This document shows, piece after piece, positions 55,413 through 64,000 of a stretch of 64,000 nt of DNA (positions are counted from its first letter, which is position 1; each line of letters begins with the position of its first letter). Location: positions 356,499-420,498 of the forward strand of contig PLHW01000008.1 in assembly GCA_003139095.1 (NCBI GenBank), in the 5' to 3' direction. The stretch is from Acidobacteriaceae bacterium (GTDB taxonomy: Bacteria > Acidobacteriota > Terriglobia > Terriglobales > Acidobacteriaceae). The notes under the pieces were generated by a model. That model did not search any database, was not told the DNA's origin, and saw nothing but the letters and a program-made list of their open reading frames with translations. Made by a program: the position numbers and the translations under genes.

Positions 55413-55450
55413 ATGACCCGATGACTAAATGATTAAATGACTCAATGACC
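55413..55450 (+). repeat. octamer microrepeat carrying the pqqE start codon
   Basis: ATG occurs at 55413, 55421, 55429, 55437 and 55445, exactly 8 bp apart, in units of the type ATGACTAA/ATGACTCA. The last ATG is the pqqE start. Confidence 0.8.
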
Positions 55451-56593
55451 CCCAACCCTCTCGCCCTCATCGCGGAAGTCACGCACCGCTGCCCGCTCCA
55501 TTGCGTCTACTGCTCTAACCCGATGCAGTTGGCGGGCACGAAGGCGGAACTCTCAACCGAAGAGTGGGCGAGCGTCTTCCAGCAGTCCGGCAAACTCGGC
55601 ATGCTGCACGCCCACTTTACCGGCGGCGAGCCGCTCGCTCGCCCCGACCTGACCGAACTGATCTCTGCCGCTCGCGCAGCTGGACTTTACACCAATCTCA
55701 TCACGTCAGGTATTGGCCTGAACGAGGCGCGATTGCACGCGTTGGTCGGCGCTGGACTCGATCACATTCAGGTCAGTTTTCAGGATTCGCGCGAAGAGGC
55801 CGCGAACTGGATCGCCGGAGCCAAAGCCCACGCGCACAAAATCGAACTGTCGCACGCCATCCGCCGGCAAATCGGCCAGAAAAAAATTGCCTTCACCGTG
55901 AACCTGGTCGTGCATCGCCAAAACCTCGACCATCTCGAAGAAATGACCGCCTTCATCGAGCAACTGGGCCCCGAGCGCGTTGAGATCGCCCACGCCCAGT
56001 ACTACGGGTGGGCGCTCGCCAACCGCGCCGCTCTCTTGCCCACGCATGCGCAACTTGAAAACGCGGTGGCCATTGTGGCGGAGGCCGAGAAGCGCCTCGC
56101 CGGCCGCATGCGCATCGATTCCGTTGTGCCCGACTATTACGCCAAGTATCCCAAGGCCTGCATGGGAGGGTGGGGACGAAAATTAATGTTGATCAATCCC
56201 GCCGGCAAGGTGCTTCCCTGCCACGCCGCGGAAGTCCTGCCCGGCTTGTCTTTTGAGAACGTGCGCGAAAAACCGCTGGCGTGGATCTGGCAGGAATCGC
56301 CTTCCTTCCGCCGATTCCGCGGCGAAGACTGGATGCCCGAACCGTGCCGCAGTTGTGATCGCCGCACCGAAGATTTCGGAGGCTGTCGCTGCCAGGCCTT
56401 TTTGCTTGCCGGAGACGCCACCGTCACCGATCCGGCCTGCTCGCTCGCACTGTCACATTCCATCGTCGAATCGGCGGTCCGCGAAGTGAATTCTGCCGCC
56501 GCCATCGCACAACCCGCGCCGGCATCGTCGTTCGTGCAACTTCAAAAGCAGTCCACCGAGCTTTGGACCTACCGCACCGGTCCTTTCAAATAG
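55445..56593 (+). CDS. pqqE: PQQ radical SAM protein PqqE
   Basis: 382 residues. The radical-SAM CxxxCxxC motif is C16-C20-C23 in THRCPLHCVYC; HFTGGEPL is the downstream SAM-binding motif. A C-terminal SPASM domain has Cys in KACMGGWGR, LPCHAAE, PEPCRSCDRR, GGCRCQAF and DPAC, which ligate auxiliary 4Fe-4S clusters. It forms the Glu-Tyr C-C crosslink in PqqA. The ATG lies within the octamer repeat and has no separate ribosome site, so translation may depend on coupling from pqqD. Confidence 0.93.
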   Translation: MTPNPLALIAEVTHRCPLHCVYCSNPMQLAGTKAELSTEEWASVFQQSGKLGMLHAHFTGGEPLARPDLTELISAARAAGLYTNLITSGIGLNEARLHALVGAGLDHIQVSFQDSREEAANWIAGAKAHAHKIELSHAIRRQIGQKKIAFTVNLVVHRQNLDHLEEMTAFIEQLGPERVEIAHAQYYGWALANRAALLPTHAQLENAVAIVAEAEKRLAGRMRIDSVVPDYYAKYPKACMGGWGRKLMLINPAGKVLPCHAAEVLPGLSFENVREKPLAWIWQESPSFRRFRGEDWMPEPCRSCDRRTEDFGGCRCQAFLLAGDATVTDPACSLALSHSIVESAVREVNSAAAIAQPAPASSFVQLQKQSTELWTYRTGPFK

Positions 56594-56931
56594 AGGAGGT
56601 ACAAACGGAACATCCCGTCATGGAGCGGTCTTGAAGACGCCCGGGATTCAGCGTCGATTTCCGTTACGCTGATGGTCCCAGACGGAAGTTGCGACAAAAT
56701 AACCCACCAGACAGCTGCGCCTGTTCTCGACTCTACTCGCGATTTCACTCATCGACCTTCAAAAAGGCGAAATAAAAGCGCACACTTGCGAGAGCGCCTC
56801 CCTAGAAAAGAGCCGTAACGCACTGCAACCAGGTGGTTGGCGTGCAACCTCTTTTCATGCCTCGTTGTGACCGGGTTCCGGTCATGCTGACTTGATAACA
56901 GAAGTTAAAGTGCTACTACTTCGGCATGACG
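56594..56931. other. 338-bp region after pqqE
   Basis: No supported gene and no PqqA-like peptide. AGGAGGTACA directly after the pqqE stop looks like a ribosome site, but no conserved frame follows. A DUF-free stretch then leads into the terminator at 56932-56964. Confidence 0.35.
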
Positions 56932-56964
56932 CAAAAAGAAAAAGCCGCCCAGATATCAGGCGGC
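56932..56964 (-). terminator. intrinsic terminator of the S74-fibre gene
   Basis: Stem GCCGCC/GGCGGC (56944-56964) with a 9-nt loop containing GATATC, followed on the minus strand by a T-rich run over 56932-56943. Confidence 0.8.
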
Positions 56965-57077
56965 ATAGTAGTTGTTTAGATTCCGTTCAGTCATCGACTG
57001 CCTGCCCGCTCCGCCTGCGCCGTTTCCTAACTCTCTATCAGTGCAGATCGTGCTGCTTGGCACGTTTCTCGGCGCCG

Positions 57078-58376
57078 CTACTTGATCGTTGTTCCGGACT
57101 GGACTACTTGGTACGCAGCCAACTGTGCCGTTGAAAGTTCTTTGGCCTCTACCTTATTACTTACCTCTTCAATAACCCTGGCCTGTTCTTTCACTTGGGC
57201 CGCCATCTCGTCGACTCGCCCTTGTAACTCCTGAACCCGCTGATGCTCTTTCAGAAACTCGTTGAGCAACATCGCGTTCACCGCTTCATACCGCACGGTA
57301 TAAACTTGTCCCTTCTCGTCGCGAACGACCAGATCTGGATCTACCTTCTCCACTTGCTCGGCCACCAGCCCAAACTGCGGGATGCCTTGCGGGTCGAGCT
57401 CCTTCTTGTAGCGGAAGGTCACGGGCTTGAGGGCCAGAATCGCCTCACTCGCTTCGTCCATCGGCTTGATTTCTTCCTTGAAGCGCGCCGACGAAGTCTT
57501 TACACCCAACTGCCCCGCCGCATCCACGACAACTTCGACGCCGCCAGCTACCGTTGCTCCATGAATGCCGGCGATATAAGTGGCGGTCTGAGTTCCTTGG
57601 ACTCCGATCTTGATCGTGTTGGCGTCGCCCGCAACCCCCTCGTTTCCAATATCGATGTTGTTACTTCCCGTGGTCAGGTTCAAACCGGCATTCGTGCCTA
57701 AGGCAATGTTATAGGAGCCGGCTTGGTTGTCTTGAAGCGCATCGAGACCGACTGCCGTGTTGGCTTGCCCGCTTGTGTTGCTATACAGCGCCCCACCACC
57801 GATCGCCGTGTTGTAGCTACCGGTTCCGTTAGTGTAAAGCGCGGTAACCCCGCTCGCCGTGTTCCAGATACCATTACTATTGGAAAAGAGGGCTGAAGCG
57901 CCTTCGGCGGTATTGGCGGCACCTCCTGTATTGGAATATAGGGCTTCATAACCATCGGCCGTATTGTCATCGCCCGAATAGTTATTCAAAAGCGCCTTGA
58001 AACCATTGGCCACATTTTGGTACCCCGTGTAGTTGACATAGAGCGCTCCGTAACCGGTCGCTGTGTTGTAGTTTGACAGGTTGCTATAGAGCGCCTTACC
58101 GCCGACAGCCGTGTTGCCAACGCCATTCTGGTTGCTATAAAGCGCTAGATAACCGACACCCGTGTTCTGATAGCCCGTTTGGTTGGCGTATAGCGCATAA
58201 TATCCAAACGCTGAATTCCAGTAACCGCTGGTGTTCTGGGCGAGTGCATCCGTGCCGTATGCCGTATTCTGTGCTCTGCTCGGCTTTGGAAGCATCAGAA
58301 CCAGAACGATCGCGGTCATGTGGGTGAGCCACAGAAGTTTAGAAGTTTTTGCGAAACGAACGTTGATGCGGGACAT
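57078..58376 (-). CDS. secreted fibre protein with YadA-like repeats and C-terminal S74 intramolecular chaperone
   Basis: 432 residues. Signal peptide (KLLWLTHMTAIVLVLMLPKPSRAQ), then about ten repeats of roughly 23 residues with core NTA.G..AL..N.(S/T)G (NTAYGTDALAQNTSGYWNSAFG). A domain around 255-300 (TNAGLNLTTGSNNIDIGNEG) resembles fibre ends of tail spikes. Residues about 310-360 (TSSARFKEEIKPMDEASEAILALKPVTFRYKKE) are the S74 chaperone signature, SSxRFK, which self-cleaves by a Ser-Lys dyad after trimerisation in endosialidase-type tail spikes. The end is a coiled coil (EHQRVQELQGRVDEMAAQV). ATG 58376 is preceded by GGAGG. It is probably a trimeric surface fibre. Confidence 0.85.
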   Translation of the reverse strand: MSRINVRFAKTSKLLWLTHMTAIVLVLMLPKPSRAQNTAYGTDALAQNTSGYWNSAFGYYALYANQTGYQNTGVGYLALYSNQNGVGNTAVGGKALYSNLSNYNTATGYGALYVNYTGYQNVANGFKALLNNYSGDDNTADGYEALYSNTGGAANTAEGASALFSNSNGIWNTASGVTALYTNGTGSYNTAIGGGALYSNTSGQANTAVGLDALQDNQAGSYNIALGTNAGLNLTTGSNNIDIGNEGVAGDANTIKIGVQGTQTATYIAGIHGATVAGGVEVVVDAAGQLGVKTSSARFKEEIKPMDEASEAILALKPVTFRYKKELDPQGIPQFGLVAEQVEKVDPDLVVRDEKGQVYTVRYEAVNAMLLNEFLKEHQRVQELQGRVDEMAAQVKEQARVIEEVSNKVEAKELSTAQLAAYQVVQSGTTIK

Positions 58377-58587
58377 ACGATCCTCCATTGCTGGATAGGT
58401 TCCAGCTCTTTATAGTTCGGAGAGGAGAGCGTCGGACCTTTTGACATTCTTCCCCTCTGATCATGAAATCGGAAACGGCAAGTACAAGACGACAGGATGG
58501 CCAGGAAATTTATTGGGGTAGTCTTTGGCAAGGGAGGCAAAAGACGACAGGCTGCTTGAGTTTTTCTTCAGAGACGCACAAGCCAGT

Positions 58588-61350
58588 CTATTTTTGGAGA
58601 GAGCCGGCGTCCGCGAGTTGCCGGGCGCTGAGAGTGTCAGGATGATCCGCGCCCACGGTACTTTGCAGGTTCTCCGCCGCTGAACGGGCGGCCGCGCGCG
58701 CTTCCTCTTGCTTGCCCTGGGCCGCAAGGGCCCGGCTCAGCGCCAAGTACGCTGAACCCAATTGGCTGGAGTAGGATCCAGTGGGGGTTTCAGGCCGAGC
58801 TAGTTGCAAGGCGTGGCTCGCATCTGCGGCTGCTTGATCGGGCAGTTGAGCCTCGAGTTCGATTTCGGACCGCCTGACCAGTACACCGGGCAAGGCAAAT
58901 GCGCCCTCTCCGCCAGCCTTGATCGCGGTTTCGAGAATGGTTGCCGATTGGTTAACAAGTCTCAGCGCTTCCGATACGTTACCACGCTCCAGAGCGACCA
59001 CCGCCCGTTCCGACGCTAATCTCGAGAAGGCATAGTGGCCCGGGGGCAGGCTATGCCTCAGCCTGGGTTCTACCTCAGCCAACATTGCCGAGGCGCGGTC
59101 TGGCTGGTGCAGAGCGTCATACACTCGCGCCCGTTCCAGCAACGATTGATTGATCACAAGGTCATTGTGGACGTGTTGCGCTTTCGTATAAGAACGCTCG
59201 GCATAGTCCGACGCCTCATCAAGTCGATTCAGTTGCCTTAGTATTCGCGCGTAGTTATTGAGGACCATGGGAAAGACGGCGTCTTCCGTCTTACTGTCTC
59301 GGCCGATTTCGATCACATGCCGATAGATTTTCTCTGCTTCGAGCGGACGCCCCGCTTGATCAAGTTCAAGCCCCCAGTCGGCGTACACCACAGCTCCGGT
59401 TTCGGTCTCGTCACGACCAAGTGCCGACAACAACGACGCCGTGTGCTCGAATTCGATCAGTGCCTCTGCGTCTTGCCCTGCTCCGCTATACGCAGCCGCA
59501 ACATCCAAAGAAGCACGCATCTCCGCCACAGCGGTTGAAAACTGCGATTCGCGCAGCGCGCGCCTTGCCGCGAGTGCCCGGGCCACACCTTCGCGCGCGT
59601 CGCCACGTTGCTTGGCAACCTCACTTCCCGCGTGAAAACAATCTACTCGATCGAGGGCGAACTTCGGGTCGTCCGTGAGCTCATGCAGCCCTTCTTGGAA
59701 AAGTGCCTCCGCCCGCGCCAGATCGACGTCCGCCGAAAGGGCGTAGGCCAGCCCGCAAGACGCCTGCGCGCGAATCGACGGGTCAGATAGGCCGCGCGTT
59801 AGCCGATACGCCTGCTCAAGCAGCCGTCTTCCACTCTCGATCTCGTCCCCGGAAAGATAGTCATTGCCCATCCAGATCATGAGATCCGCACGGCTACTCG
59901 GATCCGCGGAATGCTGCTTTTCAATAATCCGCTCCCCTCGCCCCAGGAGTTCATTTGCAGTAAAAGGTTTCCCTGTGGGAGCTGCATCGTTGAGCAGAAA
60001 ATCCAGAAACTCGTCGTGCTCCTGAATCCTTGTTAGCTGACGATACGCGAAATCGCGTTCTCCCCTTGCGGTGCGCGTCTGTATCAGAATGCCCACGACT
60101 CCCGCAACAGTCGCTGCAAAAGCCAGCACGGCAACCCCAACCACCGTGCGGTGACGCCGAACAAATTTCACGGATCGATACGCGAGCGTATCCGGACGCG
60201 CGTGGATCGGCTCATGCTGCAGGTAACGGCGCAAATCGTCAGCCAAGGCTGTGACCGAGTTGTAGCGATCCGCGGGATTCTTCTTAAGGGCTTTTGTGAC
60301 AATCGTGTCCAGGTCTCCGCGAAGCAGGCGGCTCAACTTGTCGGGCGTCGTGGTGCGTTGGGCGGCTTTCGCATCGGCGTCTGCGCCGTCGCTTTTCGGC
60401 GTCCCTATAACCACTTCCGACGGCCGCGTCGGCTCCGTATCCACAATGGCCTTCACCAAGTCCGCCGCCGAGCGCACGCTTGCGCCCACAGGATGTTGTC
60501 CCGTCAACAGCACATACAACACGATGCCGAGCGCATAAACATCGGTCGCAGTTGTCACCGGCGCACCCGTAAGTTGCTCGGGAGCCGCATACTCGGGAGT
60601 CATGGCCCCGCCGCCTTCAACCGTGATCAAGGTTGGGCCTTCCTCTCCTTCCGACTCCAGCAATTTTGCGATGCCGAAATCCAGCAACTTCACCTGCCCG
60701 CTCTTGCTCACGAGCACGTTCGAGGGTTTCAGATCGCGATGCACAATAAGATTTGCGTGCGCGTCCGCCACCGCAACGAGCACGTCCAGAAAAAGCCGTA
60801 TGCGCTTCTCCACATCCAGCTTGTGGTTATCGCAGTAACGATCAATGTGATCGCCTTCGACATACTCCAGCACCAGATACGGCTGCCCAGTTGCCGAAAC
60901 GCCCGCATCGATCAGTTCGGCAATATGCGGATGCGCCAGCTTTCCTAAAATGCTACCCTCGCGCCTGAAGCGCGCTTCGCCGTCTCGCCCAATCAGAGAA
61001 ATATTCAGGAACTTGACCGCGACGCGCCGCTCGAAGCGCCCGTCGGTGCGTTCCGCCAGCCACACGTTTCCCATCCCGCCTTGGCCAATCTGCGAGATCA
61101 GCGTGTAGGGACCAAGTGTCTGCCCGGCCAGCGCCGGACTACTGGGCAACTCGGAGTGCCCTTTTTCCAGAAAACCATTTTGCACCAGCACGCGATGCTC
61201 ATCTAGCAGCGCGGTCAACTGCTCCGCCAAGGCGGGGTTCTGGCTCGCAAGCGCACGCATCCAGTCGGCACGTTCCTCTTCCGTCATAGTGAGCGCGTGA
61301 TCTAGATATGGACTTACTACCCGCCACTTTTCAGGGCTTAGAGTCGACAT
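58588..61350 (-). CDS. Ser/Thr protein kinase with TPR region, coupled to an ECF sigma factor
   Basis: 920 residues. The N-terminal 70 residues (SPEKWRVVSPYLDHALTMTEEERADWMRAL) resemble the N-terminal domain of the kinase at 18900. The kinase domain (about 82-375) has GQGGMGNVWLAE, K113 in VAVKF, HRDLKPSN (D206), DFGIAK (D224) and PEYAAPEQL, so it should be active. One TM lies at 402-422 (VVGVAVLAFAATVAGVVGIL). The extracytoplasmic part is TPR-like, from about 440 to the end. It begins 7 bp after the sigma-factor stop, so the two are coupled. It ends about 210 bp upstream of the S74-fibre gene. Confidence 0.92.
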   Translation of the reverse strand: MSTLSPEKWRVVSPYLDHALTMTEEERADWMRALASQNPALAEQLTALLDEHRVLVQNGFLEKGHSELPSSPALAGQTLGPYTLISQIGQGGMGNVWLAERTDGRFERRVAVKFLNISLIGRDGEARFRREGSILGKLAHPHIAELIDAGVSATGQPYLVLEYVEGDHIDRYCDNHKLDVEKRIRLFLDVLVAVADAHANLIVHRDLKPSNVLVSKSGQVKLLDFGIAKLLESEGEEGPTLITVEGGGAMTPEYAAPEQLTGAPVTTATDVYALGIVLYVLLTGQHPVGASVRSAADLVKAIVDTEPTRPSEVVIGTPKSDGADADAKAAQRTTTPDKLSRLLRGDLDTIVTKALKKNPADRYNSVTALADDLRRYLQHEPIHARPDTLAYRSVKFVRRHRTVVGVAVLAFAATVAGVVGILIQTRTARGERDFAYRQLTRIQEHDEFLDFLLNDAAPTGKPFTANELLGRGERIIEKQHSADPSSRADLMIWMGNDYLSGDEIESGRRLLEQAYRLTRGLSDPSIRAQASCGLAYALSADVDLARAEALFQEGLHELTDDPKFALDRVDCFHAGSEVAKQRGDAREGVARALAARRALRESQFSTAVAEMRASLDVAAAYSGAGQDAEALIEFEHTASLLSALGRDETETGAVVYADWGLELDQAGRPLEAEKIYRHVIEIGRDSKTEDAVFPMVLNNYARILRQLNRLDEASDYAERSYTKAQHVHNDLVINQSLLERARVYDALHQPDRASAMLAEVEPRLRHSLPPGHYAFSRLASERAVVALERGNVSEALRLVNQSATILETAIKAGGEGAFALPGVLVRRSEIELEAQLPDQAAADASHALQLARPETPTGSYSSQLGSAYLALSRALAAQGKQEEARAAARSAAENLQSTVGADHPDTLSARQLADAGSLQK

Positions 61351-61357
61351 GTCTTCC

Positions 61358-61960
61358 TCAGAGTGCCAAATCCGCGCTGATGCTCCGGTGGAGATAAATG
61401 CGCGCCTTCTCCCAGTTCCGTTGCACCGTACGTTCCGACACGTTGCGCATAGCAGCGATCTCTCCGAAAGAAAATCCGCAGAAAAATTTCAAGTCCACCA
61501 CCTCGGCGAGCTCCGGTTCCACTTTGCCAAGTTCATCTAGACCTTCGCTGATTTGGCTGAGCCCTCGGTGATCGATGGCATTCTCCATTGCATTCGTATC
61601 AAGCGCGGTCATCTCGAACAGGCCACCGCGCTTCTGTGCATGCCGTTCGCGAGCGTGATCGATAATCAGCCCGCGCATAACGCGAGCCGCATAACCCATG
61701 AACCGTGCGCGGTCTGGAAAGGACGGCCCGTCGCGCGCCGCCATATCAAGGTAGGCTTCGTGTAGCAAAGTTGTAGCACTGAGGCTGACTGCAGCTCCTG
61801 GCCGCGCCAGTTCCCGACGGGCCAACCGGCGCAACTCCGTATAGAGAGCGGCAAAGAGCGCGTCTGCAGCAGCCGCGTCGCCTCCTTGGGCCGCAACAAT
61901 AAGTGATGGAATTCCAGTCGTCCCCACCCTGAGCCTCAGTTGCGGGCAAGCTTCTCGCAT
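61358..61960 (-). CDS. ECF-type RNA polymerase sigma factor
   Basis: About 200 residues from ATG 61960 (several later or earlier starts are possible, none with a strong ribosome site). Region 2 is LFAALYTELRRLARRELARPG and SLSATTLLHEAYLDM; region 4 is FSFGEIAAMRNVSERTVQRNWEKARIYLH. The sequence order and the adjacent kinase match the same sigma/kinase class as the operon at 18331-21974, although the two sigma factors are clearly diverged. No anti-sigma factor is present. Confidence 0.88.
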   Translation of the reverse strand: MREACPQLRLRVGTTGIPSLIVAAQGGDAAAADALFAALYTELRRLARRELARPGAAVSLSATTLLHEAYLDMAARDGPSFPDRARFMGYAARVMRGLIIDHARERHAQKRGGLFEMTALDTNAMENAIDHRGLSQISEGLDELGKVEPELAEVVDLKFFCGFSFGEIAAMRNVSERTVQRNWEKARIYLHRSISADLAL

Positions 61961-62340
61961 TTCGACCGATTCGTCAAGGCGCTCGGCTCGTCCTGTCGTT
62001 AGCACATGATATGTCCGGTTGACATAGCAAGTGGAGTGTCCGCTTGGGCAGGTTTGCCATCTTTCCACAGAACAGCCAAACGCTTCCGGATTCCATGGGT
62101 GGGGCTCCTTAAGTGGAATGAAAAACGGCTGGCATGCCTGGTGGAGCGTCTGCTGGGCTTCGTCGGGCCTGTCGGCGCAGACACTACCCGCAGGTCGGCC
62201 GTTGAACGTGGTGTCCGTTGGCGAAAAAGTGCGCCGTGAAAAGCCGCTGGACTTCAGCGGGTGAAACGCCCGTCCGGGAACTGGTGCCTCTCGAAAACCC
62301 GCAAACGTATGACCGAACGCGAATTATACTTCTTTGCGAA
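61961..62340. other. 380-bp region upstream of the sigma factor
   Basis: No supported gene; it contains the promoter region of the sigma/kinase operon, read on the minus strand. I could not define a clear -35/-10 pair. Confidence 0.35.
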
Positions 62341-62504
62341 TTCTATCCTTTCCTTATTTCTCTCGTCGCACTTCTCGACAGCCTGCGGTTGTCCGCTCCC
62401 GTCTTGATCTCCAGCTTGAAAGCCTAGCCCTGCGCCACCAAATCAAGGTGCTTCACCGCTCGGCGAGGAAACACCCAAGATTAGCCTCAAGGGATCGCCT
62501 CTTC
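62341..62504 (+). pseudogene. N-terminal fragment of an IS-type integrase/transposase
   Basis: FYPFLISLVALLDSLRL (62341-62391) and then, in a different frame, RSRLDLQLESLALRHQIKVL followed by HRSARKHPRLASRDRLF (62394-62504) match the N-terminus of rve-type integrases common in Acidobacteriota (R-S-R-x-x-L-x-LE-x-LALRHQ). The frame shift near 62392 and the abrupt end after the DRLF motif show it is non-functional. Confidence 0.65.
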
Positions 62505-62571
62505 TGTCAACTGGAAGAGATTCGGTTGGGGGGAGGGTTTTTGCTATCCAACAAAAGATGACCACTGCATC

Positions 62572-62738
62572 ATGATCCGCACCGTCGAAGATGAATATCT
62601 AGGCTACAGGCAGAAATGCACTCATCTTTCCTGCGCAGTCTATTATTCTCAGGCGGAAAACAGGCTTGGATGTCCGTGCCACAAGGCTCCTTCTCGATCA
62701 AGGATGGGGCCGTTCTGCAAGGGGCCTCGGTCAAGCCC
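62572..62738 (+). pseudogene. Rieske [2Fe-2S] domain fragment
   Basis: KCTHLSC and CPCH of the Rieske cluster motif are read in one frame from 62572; at about 62683 a one-base loss changes the frame, after which GSFSIKDGAVLQGASVKP (62685-62738), the normal continuation of the domain, follows. Both ends are missing. It is a decayed gene for a Rieske-type electron-transfer protein or subunit. Confidence 0.7.
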
Positions 62739-62777
62739 TCTTGGCGGTCCGAGTTTTCCGGACCACAACGGTCACCT

Positions 62778-63834
62778 TCAAGCGAACAGAACAAAGGCGT
62801 CCGTCCCGATAAGAAATGGAACGACGTGGGTAGCGTCAGGAACGCTGTTCCACGCGGCCAGCGGCGTCCAGCCTTGGCAATTGCCGTTGAACCGGTTGAG
62901 AGTGGCGACCCCATCCGGCATGTAGGTGACGAAGTGCGGGTCGCCATTGGCCAAGGTCAGCGTTTCAACCACGGTAAGGGCAAGGGCGTTTTCCAGCGGC
63001 AGGTTGGTCCCGACCTGCACGGTACCGGCAGTCAAGCCATCGAGGACGTGATCGATATTCACGTTGAGCTTGGCGACGTTGGTTTTGAAAAAGAAATTCT
63101 CGCCGCCGAACTGGAAAAAGGCGAAACGAGTCCAGCCCTTCGCCCATTGGTGAGCCCAGACGCAGGTTGGATTGGCTTGGGCATCGGCGAAGGAGTATAG
63201 CGCGACGCTGCCGTTGGCTTGGTTGTAGCCAAGAAATGCCGCGCCTCTCGGGGTGAGAAACGGTTTCGCCGTGGTGTAACCCCGCGTCATGCCCGGGTTG
63301 TGGATCAGGGAAAACGTGACCGGGCTGGCCAGGGGAAGAGCCAGTTTGTAGAAGGCGAAGGTCCCGTCCGAGGCGCGATAGCACATCAGACAGGGAGCAT
63401 TGTTGCGGACAAATGCTTCGACGACGTCCCAGCCAGTGCCGATCTTGAAACTCGCGCAGGGTGCGGGTGGGCTGGATGACCATCATGTCGCTCGGAACCG
63501 GGCCCCACACCGGGTCGTTGGCGAAGCTGTTATCGAGCGCGTCGCTGATCAGTTTGGTGAAAGCCGCGTACTTGCCGGGCTGCGACTGCAATGCCAGCGT
63601 GAGTCCGGCCAGGAGTTGCGCGTCGTCACCGGCGCTGACGACCGGGAAGTTGCCTTGCAAACGCCCCGCGATCTTAACGGCGGCGTTCTCGTCGCTGTCG
63701 TCCCAGGTTTCGATGTCCTGGATGGAGTGGCCGCTCAACGCGGCCAGTGGCGTGGTCGCGATCATAGCGCCGACCTGGCGCGCGGCGTCCTGCATCTGGT
63801 CGAGCGGATAGCTCGACTGGAGAACGGAGTCCAT
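62778..63834 (-). pseudogene. frameshifted gene of unknown function (two overlapping frames)
   Basis: From ATG 63834 (GGAAG ahead of it) a frame runs to PTRTLREF, then a one-base insertion in AAA at 63448-63450 shifts it. The other frame continues FKIGTGWDVVEAFVRN and ends at TGA 62778, after MCYRASDGTFAFYKLALP and FAFFQFGGENFFFKTN. Removing one base would give about 350 residues. The C-terminal half has beta-propeller-like FAFYKL and VALYSF strands. It could be a true pseudogene or a sequencing error. I do not recognise the family. Confidence 0.6.
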
Positions 63835-63848
63835 TTGCACTTCCCACG

Positions 63849-64000
63849 CCGGGGCGACCGATGGAGAACGGCTACATCGAGAGCTTCAACGGCAAGTTCC
63901 GCGATGAGTGCCTGAACGAAAACTGGTTCTTCGATCTGGCGGACGCCCGTCGTAAGATCGCCGAGTGGAAGTCGGACTACAACTTGGTTCCATACTGCCC
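63849..64000 (+). mobile_element. IS3-family transposase (OrfB-like), C-terminal part, runs off the window
   Basis: RPMENGYIESFNGKFRDECL is the DDE transposase signature of IS3-family OrfB (the glutamate of ESFN is the third catalytic residue), then NENWFFDLADARRKIAEWKSDYN. The usual end -NRVRPHSSL is replaced by NLVPYC at the window edge, so the copy may be degenerate. It lies 15 bp from the frameshifted gene start. Confidence 0.75.

Noticed and set aside
1..64000. tRNA genes or rRNA
   Set aside because: No T-loop GGTTCGANTCC plus acceptor-stem pairing was seen by eye in the intergenic gaps; a covariance-model search would be needed to exclude them fully.

Overview
The window looks like a chromosomal segment of a GC-rich Acidobacteriota bacterium (Terriglobia or Koribacter-like). 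That assignment is an inference from gene content: a 1.5-kaa TonB-dependent receptor with two N-terminal carboxypeptidase-regulatory domains, ECF sigma factors coupled to Ser/Thr kinases with TPR tails, GloVer-repeat and Ig-like lipoproteins, a compact sedolisin, and many single-gene metabolic loci. There is no rRNA, no convincing tRNA, no CRISPR array and no intact prophage.

Layout. 1-9.9 kb: end of a GloVer-repeat protein, an alpha/beta hydrolase, a DedA protein, a methyltransferase, a STAS anti-anti-sigma factor, a Cys/Met-metabolism PLP enzyme, a cupin, threonine synthase and homoserine kinase (thrC, thrB), a DinB-like protein and a small lipoprotein. 10-18 kb (minus strand): APC permease, large PIG-L/NEW3 protein, Ser/Thr kinase and a small secreted protein. 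18.3-22 kb: promoter, ECF sigma factor and kinase/TPR protein in a tight operon. 22.2 kb: two perfect parS-type palindromes 30 bp apart beside an intrinsic terminator. 22.3-30.6 kb: sedolisin, ATP-grasp-like protein, VapBC with a 24-bp operator palindrome, Abi-like HEPN protein, M29-type aminopeptidase, GCS2-type ligase and a phosphofructokinase with PPi-type residues.

30.9-41.6 kb is one minus-strand operon: TonB receptor followed by three secreted lipoproteins, two of them tandem paralogues. 42-45.2 kb: a secreted PstS-like binding protein and a secreted alpha/beta hydrolase. 45.9-51.9 kb: an operon for a 1793-residue surface fibre (collagen-like plus phage-tail-fibre-like repeats) and an outer-membrane beta-barrel. 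53.4-56.6 kb: pqqBCDE, without a recognisable pqqA. 57-58.4 kb: a second fibre-like protein with an S74 intramolecular chaperone domain. 58.6-62 kb: a second sigma/kinase operon. 62.3-64 kb: a graveyard of an integrase fragment, a Rieske fragment, a frameshifted gene and an IS3-type transposase end.

Themes: (i) signalling through two sigma/kinase modules plus a lone kinase and a STAS protein; (ii) a large investment in the cell surface (receptor-lipoprotein operon, two fibre proteins, barrel, secreted hydrolases); (iii) short period-7 and period-8 DNA repeats that supply stop or start codons of neighbouring genes. I see no single obviously new system; the strongest candidates are the fibre/barrel operon, the receptor-lipoprotein operon, the parS pair and the codon-supplying microrepeats.
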